From an uncultured Collinsella sp. (GTDB lineage Bacteria; Actinomycetota; Coriobacteriia; Coriobacteriales; Coriobacteriaceae), in contig CABQJV010000008.1 in assembly GCA_902464565.1 (NCBI GenBank), positions 1 to 64,000 of the forward strand: a stretch of DNA of 64,000 nucleotides. Reading direction: 5' to 3'. The translations under genes and the position numbers were made by a program. How positions within the stretch are numbered: the first letter of the stretch is position 1; every line of letters starts with the position of its first letter. The notes under the pieces are model-generated. The model saw only the letters and a program-made list of their open reading frames with translations, searched no databases and was not told the DNA's origin. This document shows, piece by piece, positions 46,762 to 56,170 of the stretch.

Positions 46762-48898
46762 GCGCTGCCTGCTGCGGGTGACGCAAGGGTTTGCTGCCCG
46801 CCGTCGACCAGGCGCTCGCCGCAAGCGGGGCGGCTTTATGGGCCGTGCCGGTATCGACTTGTTTATCGAAGACGGTGCCTATACCACGCTCTCCTCTGCG
46901 GTTGTCATTCTGGCGGTGCTTACGCTGCTGTTTTCGTCGATCGCGGCGATATGGAGCATGTCGCGCGCCGGAGACACCCAGGTGGCGGCCGATAGCGGTG
47001 CACTGGCGGGCGCCAACGTGGTGTCGTCCTATCACACAGCCGCCACGGTGGTCGATGCGAGCATTTTGAGTTTGGGCCTGGCGGGGTTTGCCACGATCGG
47101 CACCGGCTTGGTTGCCATTCTCATTCCGGGTGCCGAGGTTGTCGGCAGCGATATCATCGATACGGGGACCCAGATCATTAAAACACGCAACAAGTTTGCC
47201 AAAAGCGCGGCAAAGGGCCTACAAAAGATCGAGACCGCCTTGCCGTACCTGGTTGCCGCGCGCGCCATGCAGACAGTATCGGCGCAGGATACCGACGGCG
47301 TGACCTATACCGGTACGGCGCTTGCCGTGCCCAGGACATCCGAGTCGGATTTTGTTGCGCTCGAAGGATCCGAAATCTCGACCGATGCCATTAAAGATGC
47401 GTCGGAAGATCTGGAGCGCGCGGCCGAGGAGCTACAAAAAGCATCGGAGGAGACGGCGAAGGCCAAAGAGCGCGCCTGGCTAGCGGATTGCGGTGGATCG
47501 GATAAAGGTTCGGTCGGCAGCTGTTCGTGTATGTGGGAGCGCGCAAAAAGCCTAACGGATCTCTCTGGTGTTCAAAATCCGCCTTACTCATCGAGCGTTA
47601 CGTGGGAGCCCCAAGTGGCGCTCGATCGTGCGAAGGCCTACTACCATCGGCGCCTGACAAATGAGAAGCCCCAAGGCTCGAGTGTCGAGATGAAGGCAGA
47701 GTCTGCGGCGCGTAAGGCGTTTTATACCTATGCGAGCGCGGAGGTCGATCGGGCATATATAACCGAGAACGGAGACAGGGTTTCCTCCTATATTCCGCTG
47801 CTGCCGCGTAACTCTGATGAGGTTCGGGCGACGGAACTCTATACCGACGCGGTGTGGCCGACGAGCGTGAACGATGGCAAGGCGTATCTGCATTACGGGA
47901 CGACCTGTCCTAACTATAAGAAAGGGACGCCGAGCGGATTTGCTTCGGTTGCCGATTACGATGGACAGGACAAATGCAGCAAATGCCATTTTGGCGTTTC
48001 GTCGCTTGGTGCTGTTGCGGCGCCTTCAACCTCCATCGAAAACGGCTTCGAGTATCACTTTGACAAGTTTAAAGACGCTCTGGAGGACTACGTCGACTGT
48101 CGCAACAAGGAGCTTGAGCTCGAGCGTCAGACCGAGGACGAAGCCGACCGTGCGGGCGATGCGTTCGATACCGCCATCAAAGAACTTTCCGGTGAGCGCC
48201 CGCGCATCGCTCCGCCCGGTCGCAACGGCGTGGTCGCCTTTGCGGTCTCGGGCGGTGTCACGAGTCCCGACGAGCTCAACTCTTCGTTTAACACGGCAGT
48301 CGAGCTTGGCGATCGTGGTGCAATTTCTGCTGCAGTACTCGCACCCGATGATGCGACGGCACAAAATAACGTTCTCTCGCGGTTTTTCTCGACGCTGGAG
48401 GAGCGTTCGGGCGGCGTTGCCGGCGTGCTCGACGGCGTTATGGATGTTTGGGGCCGCCTGCTTGTGGGGTACGGAGACATCCAGGGTGCGGCCGATGAGC
48501 TTATGGGAGAGCTGATCGGTGGCCTGGGAGGGGGTAGCGGCGCGCTGGGCTCCATCGCGTCCTGGCTCGGTGACACCGTCTCGTCCTCCGTGGCGGCGCT
48601 GGGGCTCGAACCGTGCGATTTGCGTCTGCGAAAACCGGTGCTGACCGATACCGCCAATGTCATCAAAAGTCCGGGGTCCGATATCGCTGGCATCTCCAAA
48701 ACTCAAGATACCCTGCGAAAAATCCCCTTGGGCGTAACTGACCCCAAGGCACTTTGCGAGGCCTTGGAATATCACGTCGAGCGCACCATCGGCGGCGCGG
48801 TGTTCACGCTTGCGGAGATTCCGCTGCCCGGCGGCGGCTCCATCCCGCTCACTGTCGATGTTGCCACGCTGGTGGGAGCTTTTGGCGGTGGGTCGTAA
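46733..48898 (+). CDS. TadG-like large pilus-assembly protein
   Basis: 721 aa. A basic N-terminus (about 45 residues) precedes a membrane helix at about 62-85 (SAVVILAVLTLLFSSIAAIW) and the TadG-like continuation SRAGDTQVAADSGALAGANVV. The large extracytoplasmic part is rich in coiled-coil-like Glu/Lys stretches (about 215-250 and 455-485) and carries a Cys-x2-Cys pair near residue 412. A further hydrophobic segment at about 105-130 may be a second helix. GGAGGGAG precedes the ATG. Function inferred from position and N-terminus only. Confidence 0.7.
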   Translation: MIHGLLHGIRRCLLRVTQGFAARRRPGARRKRGGFMGRAGIDLFIEDGAYTTLSSAVVILAVLTLLFSSIAAIWSMSRAGDTQVAADSGALAGANVVSSYHTAATVVDASILSLGLAGFATIGTGLVAILIPGAEVVGSDIIDTGTQIIKTRNKFAKSAAKGLQKIETALPYLVAARAMQTVSAQDTDGVTYTGTALAVPRTSESDFVALEGSEISTDAIKDASEDLERAAEELQKASEETAKAKERAWLADCGGSDKGSVGSCSCMWERAKSLTDLSGVQNPPYSSSVTWEPQVALDRAKAYYHRRLTNEKPQGSSVEMKAESAARKAFYTYASAEVDRAYITENGDRVSSYIPLLPRNSDEVRATELYTDAVWPTSVNDGKAYLHYGTTCPNYKKGTPSGFASVADYDGQDKCSKCHFGVSSLGAVAAPSTSIENGFEYHFDKFKDALEDYVDCRNKELELERQTEDEADRAGDAFDTAIKELSGERPRIAPPGRNGVVAFAVSGGVTSPDELNSSFNTAVELGDRGAISAAVLAPDDATAQNNVLSRFFSTLEERSGGVAGVLDGVMDVWGRLLVGYGDIQGAADELMGELIGGLGGGSGALGSIASWLGDTVSSSVAALGLEPCDLRLRKPVLTDTANVIKSPGSDIAGISKTQDTLRKIPLGVTDPKALCEALEYHVERTIGGAVFTLAEIPLPGGGSIPLTVDVATLVGAFGGGS

Positions 48899-49374
48899 TG
48901 GGCATTCGCTCGGGCTTGCGCGAGGAGCGTGCCCAGGCGACGGTCGAGATGGCCGTGGTCACGCCTGTCCTGCTCGTGCTGGCTCTCATCGCGTACAACA
49001 TCATGATCTTTGCCGGCGCGGCCGCGCGCTTCGACCGCGTGGTGCCCGACATCGTGCTGGCGCACGCTGTGGCGCCGGGCGGGGAGGGTGACGAGAGCTC
49101 CATTGACGCTTCCGCGACCGTTCAGGCTCAGATTCAGGATGCCATGGAGGGATATGACCTACAGGTCGAGGTCTCGAGCGAGCAGGGCACGGCGTCATCG
49201 GATGGTGGCCTGCTCTCTCTTTCTGGCACGTTTAGGACTTATACCTGCACCATGCACTACGAGCCGTGGCCGAGTTCGCTGAGCATCGCCGGCGTTTCCC
49301 TGGGGGCGCCGGCCGTGCTCGCGCATGAACGCGCGGTGACGGTCGATCCATGGCGTCCGGGGGTGGTCATGTGA
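48898..49374 (+). CDS. TadE-family pseudopilin
   Basis: 158 aa. The leader MGIRSGLREERA is followed by QATVEMAVVTPVLLVLALIA, again the Ala|Gln-x-Thr-x-Glu pattern, then an extracytoplasmic domain (RTYTCTMHYEPWP). The start overlaps the preceding stop (TAATG) and its own stop overlaps the DUF192 start (GTGA), so it is clearly in the same operon. Confidence 0.85.
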   Translation: MGIRSGLREERAQATVEMAVVTPVLLVLALIAYNIMIFAGAAARFDRVVPDIVLAHAVAPGGEGDESSIDASATVQAQIQDAMEGYDLQVEVSSEQGTASSDGGLLSLSGTFRTYTCTMHYEPWPSSLSIAGVSLGAPAVLAHERAVTVDPWRPGVVM

Positions 49375-49730
49375 CCGCGGTCTCGTCCTATATCGCCTAC
49401 GCACGGGCGCTCAACAGGTTGGGCTGGACGCCGGCCGAGTTTGTGGTGGCGGAGTCGTTTACCGTGCGTCTGCGCGGTATGCTGGGACGGCGGCCGATTG
49501 CTGCCAGCGGACTGCCGCTTGTCATGGCGTTTCCGCGCTGTTCCTCGGTTCACACCTGCTTTATGGCCTATCCCATAGACATCGCCTTTATCGACCGTAG
49601 CGGCAACGTCCTCGAGCGCTACGAAAACGTCTGCCCTTGGCGTATGTGTTCCTGCCCCGGTGCCTGGGCGGCACTCGAGCGCCCTTCAATCATTGTTTCG
49701 CCCCCTGTTCTCCAACGCGTGCCGGCATGA
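49371..49730 (+). CDS. DUF192 protein
   Basis: 119 aa; nearly the whole length is a DUF192 domain (RLRGMLGR, LPLVMAFPRCSSVHTCFM, YPIDIAFIDRSGNVL, and CPGAWAALE near the end). DUF192 proteins are small beta-rich proteins of unknown biochemical role, often secreted, but this one has no signal peptide. GTG start overlaps the preceding TadE-like gene by 4 nt, placing it last in the tad operon. Such an association is seen in some Tad loci. Confidence 0.85.
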   Translation: MTAVSSYIAYARALNRLGWTPAEFVVAESFTVRLRGMLGRRPIAASGLPLVMAFPRCSSVHTCFMAYPIDIAFIDRSGNVLERYENVCPWRMCSCPGAWAALERPSIIVSPPVLQRVPA

Positions 49731-49827
49731 GAAGGTGGAGCGAAAACTTCTTTCTGCCGGTTGATGCTTCTGACGTGCCGATTTATAGAACCGAGGCTAT
49801 GCTCAAAAACTTTTTTAAAATTCTCGG

Positions 49828-49855
49828 TTGACCGGAGCGCGTCCTTGGTTATACT
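49828..49855 (+). promoter_or_regulatory. Promoter of tRNA-Phe
   Basis: TTGACC and TATACT separated by 16 nt, 32 nt before the tRNA. Confidence 0.75.
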
Positions 49856-49887
49856 AATGAAGCCTTGAAACAAGGCACACCTCAAAT

Positions 49888-49960
<73 letters not shown>

Positions 49961-49973
49961 CCTTGAATTGACT

Positions 49974-50003
49974 AGGACCTCTGCAAAGGGGTCCTTTTCT
50001 TTT
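49974..50003 (+). terminator. Terminator of tRNA-Phe
   Basis: AGGACCTCTGCAAAGGGGTC with the closing CCT, then TTTTCTTTT. The remaining 256 nt to the next gene show no recognised feature. Confidence 0.75.
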
Positions 50004-50259
50004 ACCGAGAGCTCCTGCGGAAAATGCATCCCAGTCTTTTGCGAAAAAACGGGGCACGCTTTCCGGCCGCCTACTTCCGGCGCACGTGTGCATCTTGGCG
50101 TGTGCATCTCGGGTTCCGTCTGCCCGGACATTCCTCCCACTTTTGCGCCACTTTGTAGACCGTTCGGTCGCCTGTCCGCACGCGCGGGTATACTCAAAAC
50201 GATACTTTTCCTATGCAATGCGATGCAGGTTCGACCTGCGCGATTCGAAGGGGGCCGTG

Positions 50260-51321
50260 ATGGAGAGGATTCTCGGCGTTAATCTCTCTGGCTGGTTTAT
50301 TCCCGAGCCCTGGGTGACCCCGTCGCTCTATGCAGCGACCGGAGCATCCAATGCAGCCGAGCTGCAGGAGGCCATGGGCACCGCTGCCTATAACGAGCGC
50401 ATGCGTCGCCATTACGAGACGTTTGTGAGTGAGGACGATTTTCGCCGTATGGCGCAGATCGGTCTCAACGCCGTGCGCCTGCCGGTGCCCTGGTATGCCT
50501 TTGGCTCGCAGGAGTCCGACGCTTCCTACATCTCGGTCGTCGATTATATCGATCGCGCTATTGAGTGGGCCGCCAAGTACAACATCCGCGTACTGCTCGA
50601 TCTGGCGACTGTACCCGGCGGTCAGGGCGATTCCAACGATTCGCCCACCACGCCGGAGGCTGTTGCCGAGTGGCATTCGTCCACCAACGGCCGTCACGTT
50701 GCACTCGATGTGCTCGAGCGCCTGGCCGATCGCTATGGTGAGGCCGAGAGCCTGCTGGGCATCGAGCTGTTGGATACGCCGCAGATGAGCGTACGCAAGA
50801 GCCTCTTTACCATGACGGATGGCATTCCGGCGCACTACCTGCGCAACTTCTATCGTGACGCGTACGAGCTCGTTCGTTCGCATATGCCCGAGGACAAGAT
50901 CGTCGTCTTTTCCTCTTCGGGACACCCTGGCGAGTGGAAGCACTTTATGCGCGGTGCCAAGTACAAGAACGTTTACATGGACCTTCATCTGTACCATTAT
51001 CGCGACGAGTATGCGCTCGACATCACGAGCCCGCGCGGTCTGACGACGGCGATTTCGCGCAACAAGCGTGAGCTCAAAGAGGCGGTCGCAACTGGGTTCC
51101 CCGTTTTGGTGGGCGAATGGTCGGGCGCGGCGATCTTCGCCAACTCGTCGGTTACGCCCGAGGGCCGCAATGCCTACGAGCGCGTGTTCATCGCCAACCA
51201 GCTGTCATCGTTTGCGCCGGCGGCTGGCTGGTTCTTCCAAACGTGGAAGACCGAGAAGCGTATTGCAGCATGGGACGCTCGCGCGGCACTTGGCACGCTC
51301 GAGCGCGGCATGATTGAATAG
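50260..51321 (+). CDS. Glycoside hydrolase family 5-like protein lacking the acid/base residue
   Basis: A 353-aa (beta/alpha)8 protein resembling exo-beta-1,3-glucanase-type GH5 members: N-terminal GVNLSGWFIPEPW, GLNAVRLPVPWYAF, DLHLYHY and the nucleophile motif VLVGEWSG (Glu286). The acid/base motif, normally LLNEP, reads LLDTP (Asp172-Thr173), so the proton donor is missing. No signal peptide, so intracellular. It may be a pseudo-enzyme, a binding protein, or use altered chemistry. GAAGGGG precedes the ATG; the stop lies 6 nt before rsmI. Confidence 0.8.
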   Translation: MERILGVNLSGWFIPEPWVTPSLYAATGASNAAELQEAMGTAAYNERMRRHYETFVSEDDFRRMAQIGLNAVRLPVPWYAFGSQESDASYISVVDYIDRAIEWAAKYNIRVLLDLATVPGGQGDSNDSPTTPEAVAEWHSSTNGRHVALDVLERLADRYGEAESLLGIELLDTPQMSVRKSLFTMTDGIPAHYLRNFYRDAYELVRSHMPEDKIVVFSSSGHPGEWKHFMRGAKYKNVYMDLHLYHYRDEYALDITSPRGLTTAISRNKRELKEAVATGFPVLVGEWSGAAIFANSSVTPEGRNAYERVFIANQLSSFAPAAGWFFQTWKTEKRIAAWDARAALGTLERGMIE

Positions 51322-51327
51322 GTTGAT

Positions 51328-52206
51328 ATGACGCAAAACAGCGCCCGTACGGGCAAACTTTATGTGGTCGGTACGCCCATCGGCAATCTGGGCGACCTGT
51401 CCCCGCGCGTTGGCGAGGCCTTTGCCGCCGCCGATGCCATCTGCTGCGAAGACACGCGTGTGACCTCAAAGTTGCTGATGCACCTAGGCATCTCCAAGCC
51501 GCTCGTTCGTTGCGACGAGAATGTGATCGCAAGTCGCGCAGCTGGCCTGGTCGACCGCCTGCTGGCGGGGGAGACCCTCGCCTTTGCCTCGGACGCCGGT
51601 ATGCCGAGTGTGTCTGATCCCGGCCAGGCTTTGGTTGAGGCGGCGCGCGAGGCGGACGTGCCTGTCGAGGTTATTCCCGGCCCCTCTGCTTGCGTCACGG
51701 CGCTCGTATCGTCCGGTATTCCCTGCGAGCATTTCTTCTTCGAAGGCTTTTTGGGCCGCAAGCACGGCGACCGCGTGCGCCGACTGCAGCGCCTTGCCGT
51801 CGTCCCCGGCGCGCTCATCTTCTACGAGTCTCCACATCGCATCGTCGCGACGCTCGAGGCCGTGGCCGAGGTCTTTCCCCAGCGCGATGTTGCCGTCTGC
51901 CGCGAGCTCACCAAACTGCACGAGGAAGTCTTGCGTGGATCCGCCGCCCAGCTAACCGAGGAGCTGCGTGCCCGTGGCGAGGTAAAGGGTGAGATTGCGC
52001 TGGTCATCGCGCCGCCGAGTGAGGACGAGGAGGCTGGTATCGCGCCGGTTGGAGCCGCAGCGGTAGCCCCTGACGAAGCCCTACGCGAGGACATTCGCAC
52101 CGCGCTCGAGGAGGGGGAGCCCGCCTCTGCGGTGGCAAAGCGCCTGTCTCAGAAGTACTCGCGCCGCAAGCGCGATGTCTATGCCATGGTGCTCGATATG
52201 CAATAG
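51328..52206 (+). CDS. rsmI: 16S rRNA (cytidine-1402-2'-O)-methyltransferase
   Basis: Methylates the ribose of C1402 in 16S rRNA. 292 aa of the tetrapyrrole-methylase fold: GTPIGNLGDLSPR, CCEDTRVTSKLL, LASDAGMPSVSDPG, VIPGPSACVTALVSSG and YESPHRIVATL. The C-terminal extension contains the usual helical domain (SAVAKRLSQKYSRRKRDVY). It follows the GH5-like gene by 6 nt and lies before metG, a common arrangement. Confidence 0.95.
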   Translation: MTQNSARTGKLYVVGTPIGNLGDLSPRVGEAFAAADAICCEDTRVTSKLLMHLGISKPLVRCDENVIASRAAGLVDRLLAGETLAFASDAGMPSVSDPGQALVEAAREADVPVEVIPGPSACVTALVSSGIPCEHFFFEGFLGRKHGDRVRRLQRLAVVPGALIFYESPHRIVATLEAVAEVFPQRDVAVCRELTKLHEEVLRGSAAQLTEELRARGEVKGEIALVIAPPSEDEEAGIAPVGAAAVAPDEALREDIRTALEEGEPASAVAKRLSQKYSRRKRDVYAMVLDMQ

Positions 52207-52275
52207 ATGGAGGATATCCAGCCCTTGCGCTAGAATCATCCCCTGTATGCAACGTTTTTCTGGAGGACAAACCCC

Positions 52276-53877
<1,602 letters not shown>

Positions 53878-53916
53878 GCCGCTGCGCGCCATATCGGCAA
53901 TTTGCTGTTTAGATGT

Positions 53917-53950
53917 AAGGGCATGGCCGCAACGGTCCATGCCCTTTTGC
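53917..53950 (+). terminator. Terminator of metG
   Basis: AAGGGCATGG paired with CCATGCCCTT, then TTGCTTT. Confidence 0.75.
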
Positions 53951-53984
53951 TTTACGATGCAGCCACCATGTTAAGGAGGCAACC

Positions 53985-54845
53985 ATGACAACTTCGCCTT
54001 TGGCAAACCCCACGGCAACTAGGGAGCTGCTAGAGGAGTTTGGCCTTGCGACCAAGCATCGCCTGGGCCAAAACTTCCTGATCGACAACCATGTGATCGA
54101 ACGTATCTGTGAGCTCGCTGAGCTTACGGGCGATGAGCGCGTGCTCGAGGTCGGCCCGGGTTGCGGCACGCTGACGTTGGCCCTGCTGCAGGAGGCGGCG
54201 TGCGTTACGTCGATTGAGGCCGATCCCGAGCTTGAGCCGGTGCTTGACGCCCACGCCGCCGACTATGCCAACTTCCGCTTTATCATGGGCGATGCGCTCA
54301 AGGTGACGCCGGAGCAGATTGAGCATGCCGCCGGTGGTGAACCCACGGTGTTTGTCGCGAATCTGCCCTATAACGTGGCGGCGACGATCATCCTTCAGTT
54401 TTTCCAGACGATGCCCGCGCTTATGCGCGCTGTCGTTATGGTGCAAAAGGAAGTTGCAGATCGTATTGGCGCAACGCCGGGCAACAAGACCTATGGCGGC
54501 TACACGGCAAAACTCGGCCTGTATGCGCAGGTGACGGGGCGCTTTGAGGTGCCGCCGCGCTGCTTTATGCCGGCGCCGCATGTGGATTCTGCCGTGGTGC
54601 GCATCGATCGTGTTGACGGCGTGGTGCCCGAGGGCATCGACCGCGAGTTTGTGGCCCGTGTGATCGATGCCGCGTTTGCTCAGCGCCGCAAGACGATCCG
54701 CAACTCCATGAGTGCCAACGGCTTTGCCAAGGACGCGCTCGACGCCGCCTTTGAGGCCTGCGGTATCGCACCTACCACGCGCGCCGAGACGCTCGACGTC
54801 GCTGCCTTTGTCCGCTTGGCTCAGGAGCTAATCTATGACGCCTAA
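53985..54845 (+). CDS. rsmA: 16S rRNA dimethyladenosine transferase
   Basis: Dimethylates A1518/A1519 in 16S rRNA. 286 aa with LGQNFLIDNHVIERI, SAM motif VLEVGPGCGTLT, motif IV NLPYNVAATI, and the C-terminal helical domain (RRKTIRNSMSANGF). AAGGAGG lies 6 nt before the ATG. It overlaps the tatD-family gene by 11 nt. Confidence 0.96.
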   Translation: MTTSPLANPTATRELLEEFGLATKHRLGQNFLIDNHVIERICELAELTGDERVLEVGPGCGTLTLALLQEAACVTSIEADPELEPVLDAHAADYANFRFIMGDALKVTPEQIEHAAGGEPTVFVANLPYNVAATIILQFFQTMPALMRAVVMVQKEVADRIGATPGNKTYGGYTAKLGLYAQVTGRFEVPPRCFMPAPHVDSAVVRIDRVDGVVPEGIDREFVARVIDAAFAQRRKTIRNSMSANGFAKDALDAAFEACGIAPTTRAETLDVAAFVRLAQELIYDA

Positions 54846-55752
54846 TGTCGAACTCGTGACGTTTACCAAAAAGAAGAAAACGGTGGCCTGCCCGGTGCCG
54901 CTGGCGCCGCTTGCCGATACGCATGCGCACCTGCTCTCATTTTGGAGCAAGGAAGTGCCCGAGACGCTTGAGCGCGCCAAAGCCGCGGGCGTCGACCTGT
55001 TGGTGACGATGCTCGACCCCATCGCTGACAAACGCAGCGTGGCGGACTATAGCGACTGGCTGACGCACGAGATTCTGCCGATGCAGGATATTCCACAGAT
55101 CAAATATCTTGCCGGCGTGCATCCGTATGGCGCACCGGACTATACCGACGACGTTCACGCACAGGTCGTTGCCGCACTCGATGATCCCTTATGCGCCGGT
55201 ATTGGCGAGATCGGTCTGGACTACCACATGGACTATGACGACGATATCGCGCCGGCGCCCCACGACGTGCAGATCGACTGTATGGCGCGCCAACTCGAGG
55301 TCGCCGTACGCCGCAATGTGCCGGTAGAGCTGCATCTGCGTCATGAGGATACGGACGAGGAGCGCACCTCGCATGTGGACGCCTACAACGTGTTGCGCGA
55401 GGTCGGCGTGCCCCAGGTCGGTTGCGTACTGCACTGCTTTGGCGAGGACCGAGCCACGATGGAGCGCTTTGTGGATTTGGGTTGTTACATCGCCTATGGC
55501 GGCGCGGCTACCTTTAAGCGCAACGACGACGTGCGCGAGGCATTTGCGGCGACCCCGCTCGATCGAATTTTGTTCGAGACGGATTGCCCGTATATGGCTC
55601 CGGAGCCCATCCGCGGTCTTGAATGCGAACCCGCAATGATCTCCATTACGGCAAACGCGCTGGTTAACGACCGTGTCGATCGCACTGGTGAGGACGCCGA
55701 AACAATCGCGCAAGCCGCTTGGGAGAATGCCTGCAAACTTTTTCAAAAATAG
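54835..55752 (+). CDS. TatD-family metal-dependent hydrolase
   Basis: 305-aa amidohydrolase-fold nuclease. Metal ligands are visible: DTHAHL near residue 28, GIGEIGLDYH with the bridging Glu, PVELHLRHED, VLHCFGED and FETDCPYMAPEP near residue 248. The N-terminus carries about 25 extra residues with a Lys cluster. It overlaps rsmA, matching the frequent tatD-rsmA pairing (often with metG upstream). Confidence 0.9.
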   Translation: MTPNVELVTFTKKKKTVACPVPLAPLADTHAHLLSFWSKEVPETLERAKAAGVDLLVTMLDPIADKRSVADYSDWLTHEILPMQDIPQIKYLAGVHPYGAPDYTDDVHAQVVAALDDPLCAGIGEIGLDYHMDYDDDIAPAPHDVQIDCMARQLEVAVRRNVPVELHLRHEDTDEERTSHVDAYNVLREVGVPQVGCVLHCFGEDRATMERFVDLGCYIAYGGAATFKRNDDVREAFAATPLDRILFETDCPYMAPEPIRGLECEPAMISITANALVNDRVDRTGEDAETIAQAAWENACKLFQK

Positions 55753-55755
55753 TTC

Positions 55756-55784
55756 TTGCGTTCGTGGTGGCGCTCCGTTATTCT
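55756..55784 (+). promoter_or_regulatory. Promoter of tRNA-Leu
   Basis: TTGCGT and TATTCT separated by 17 nt, 11 nt before the tRNA. The start point would fall at the mature 5' end or a few bases upstream. Confidence 0.6.
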
Positions 55785-55795
55785 AATTCCTGCAC

Positions 55796-55882
55796 GCGGG
55801 CGTGGCGGAATTGGCAGACGCGTACGGTTCAGGTCCGTATGGGGGCAACCCCATGAAGGTTCAAGTCCTTTCGCCCGCACCA
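55796..55882 (+). tRNA. tRNA-Leu(CAG)
   Basis: An 87-nt type II tRNA with a long variable arm (TGGGGGCAACCCCA), 7-bp acceptor stem GCGGGCG/CGCCCGC, encoded CCA and anticodon loop TTCAGGT (CAG). Its T-arm AGGTTCAAGTCC is copied in reverse at 55937-55948, and its 3' part from 55865 is copied directly at 56054. Confidence 0.97.
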
Positions 55883-55893
55883 TTAAATGAAAG

Positions 55894-55918
55894 AGCTCCC
55901 AGTAATGGGAGCTTTTTT
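55894..55918 (+). terminator. Terminator of tRNA-Leu
   Basis: AGCTCCCAGTAATGGGAGCT followed by T6. A second copy lies at 56083-56107. Confidence 0.9.
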
Positions 55919-56082
55919 GTTATGGGCCCATCGCAGGGACTTGAACCTGTGAAGGAGCGAGCGTAAAGAAAACGCGGAGCGTTTTTAGCGAGCTGGCGAG
56001 GACGCCGGCAGGCGGCCGAAGCCGGTGCGGATCCGCGAAGCGGATACGCGGACGTCCTTTCGCCCGCACCATTAAATGGAAG

Positions 56083-56107
56083 AGCTCCCAGCAATGGGAG
56101 CTTTTTT
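56083..56107 (+). terminator. Duplicated tRNA-Leu terminator
   Basis: Second copy of the hairpin plus T-run, part of the downstream 55-nt direct repeat. Confidence 0.85.
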
Positions 56108-56170
56108 GATATGCACGATCTCCTTGGACGGGTATCCTAGTGCCAACGTGTGCCTATCAGAGGAGAGACC

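Larger units (their letters stand above)
55865..56108 (+). mobile_element. tRNA-Leu-associated duplicated element
   Basis: Direct repeats 55865-55919 and 56054-56108 (53/55 identical) each run from the tRNA T-loop through CCA to the end of the terminator. Between them lie a reversed T-arm copy (55937-55948) and a 95-nt core (55957-56051) that is about 93% identical to 60936-61030. No open reading frame of note. It looks like a miniature tRNA-targeted insertion. Confidence 0.75.
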
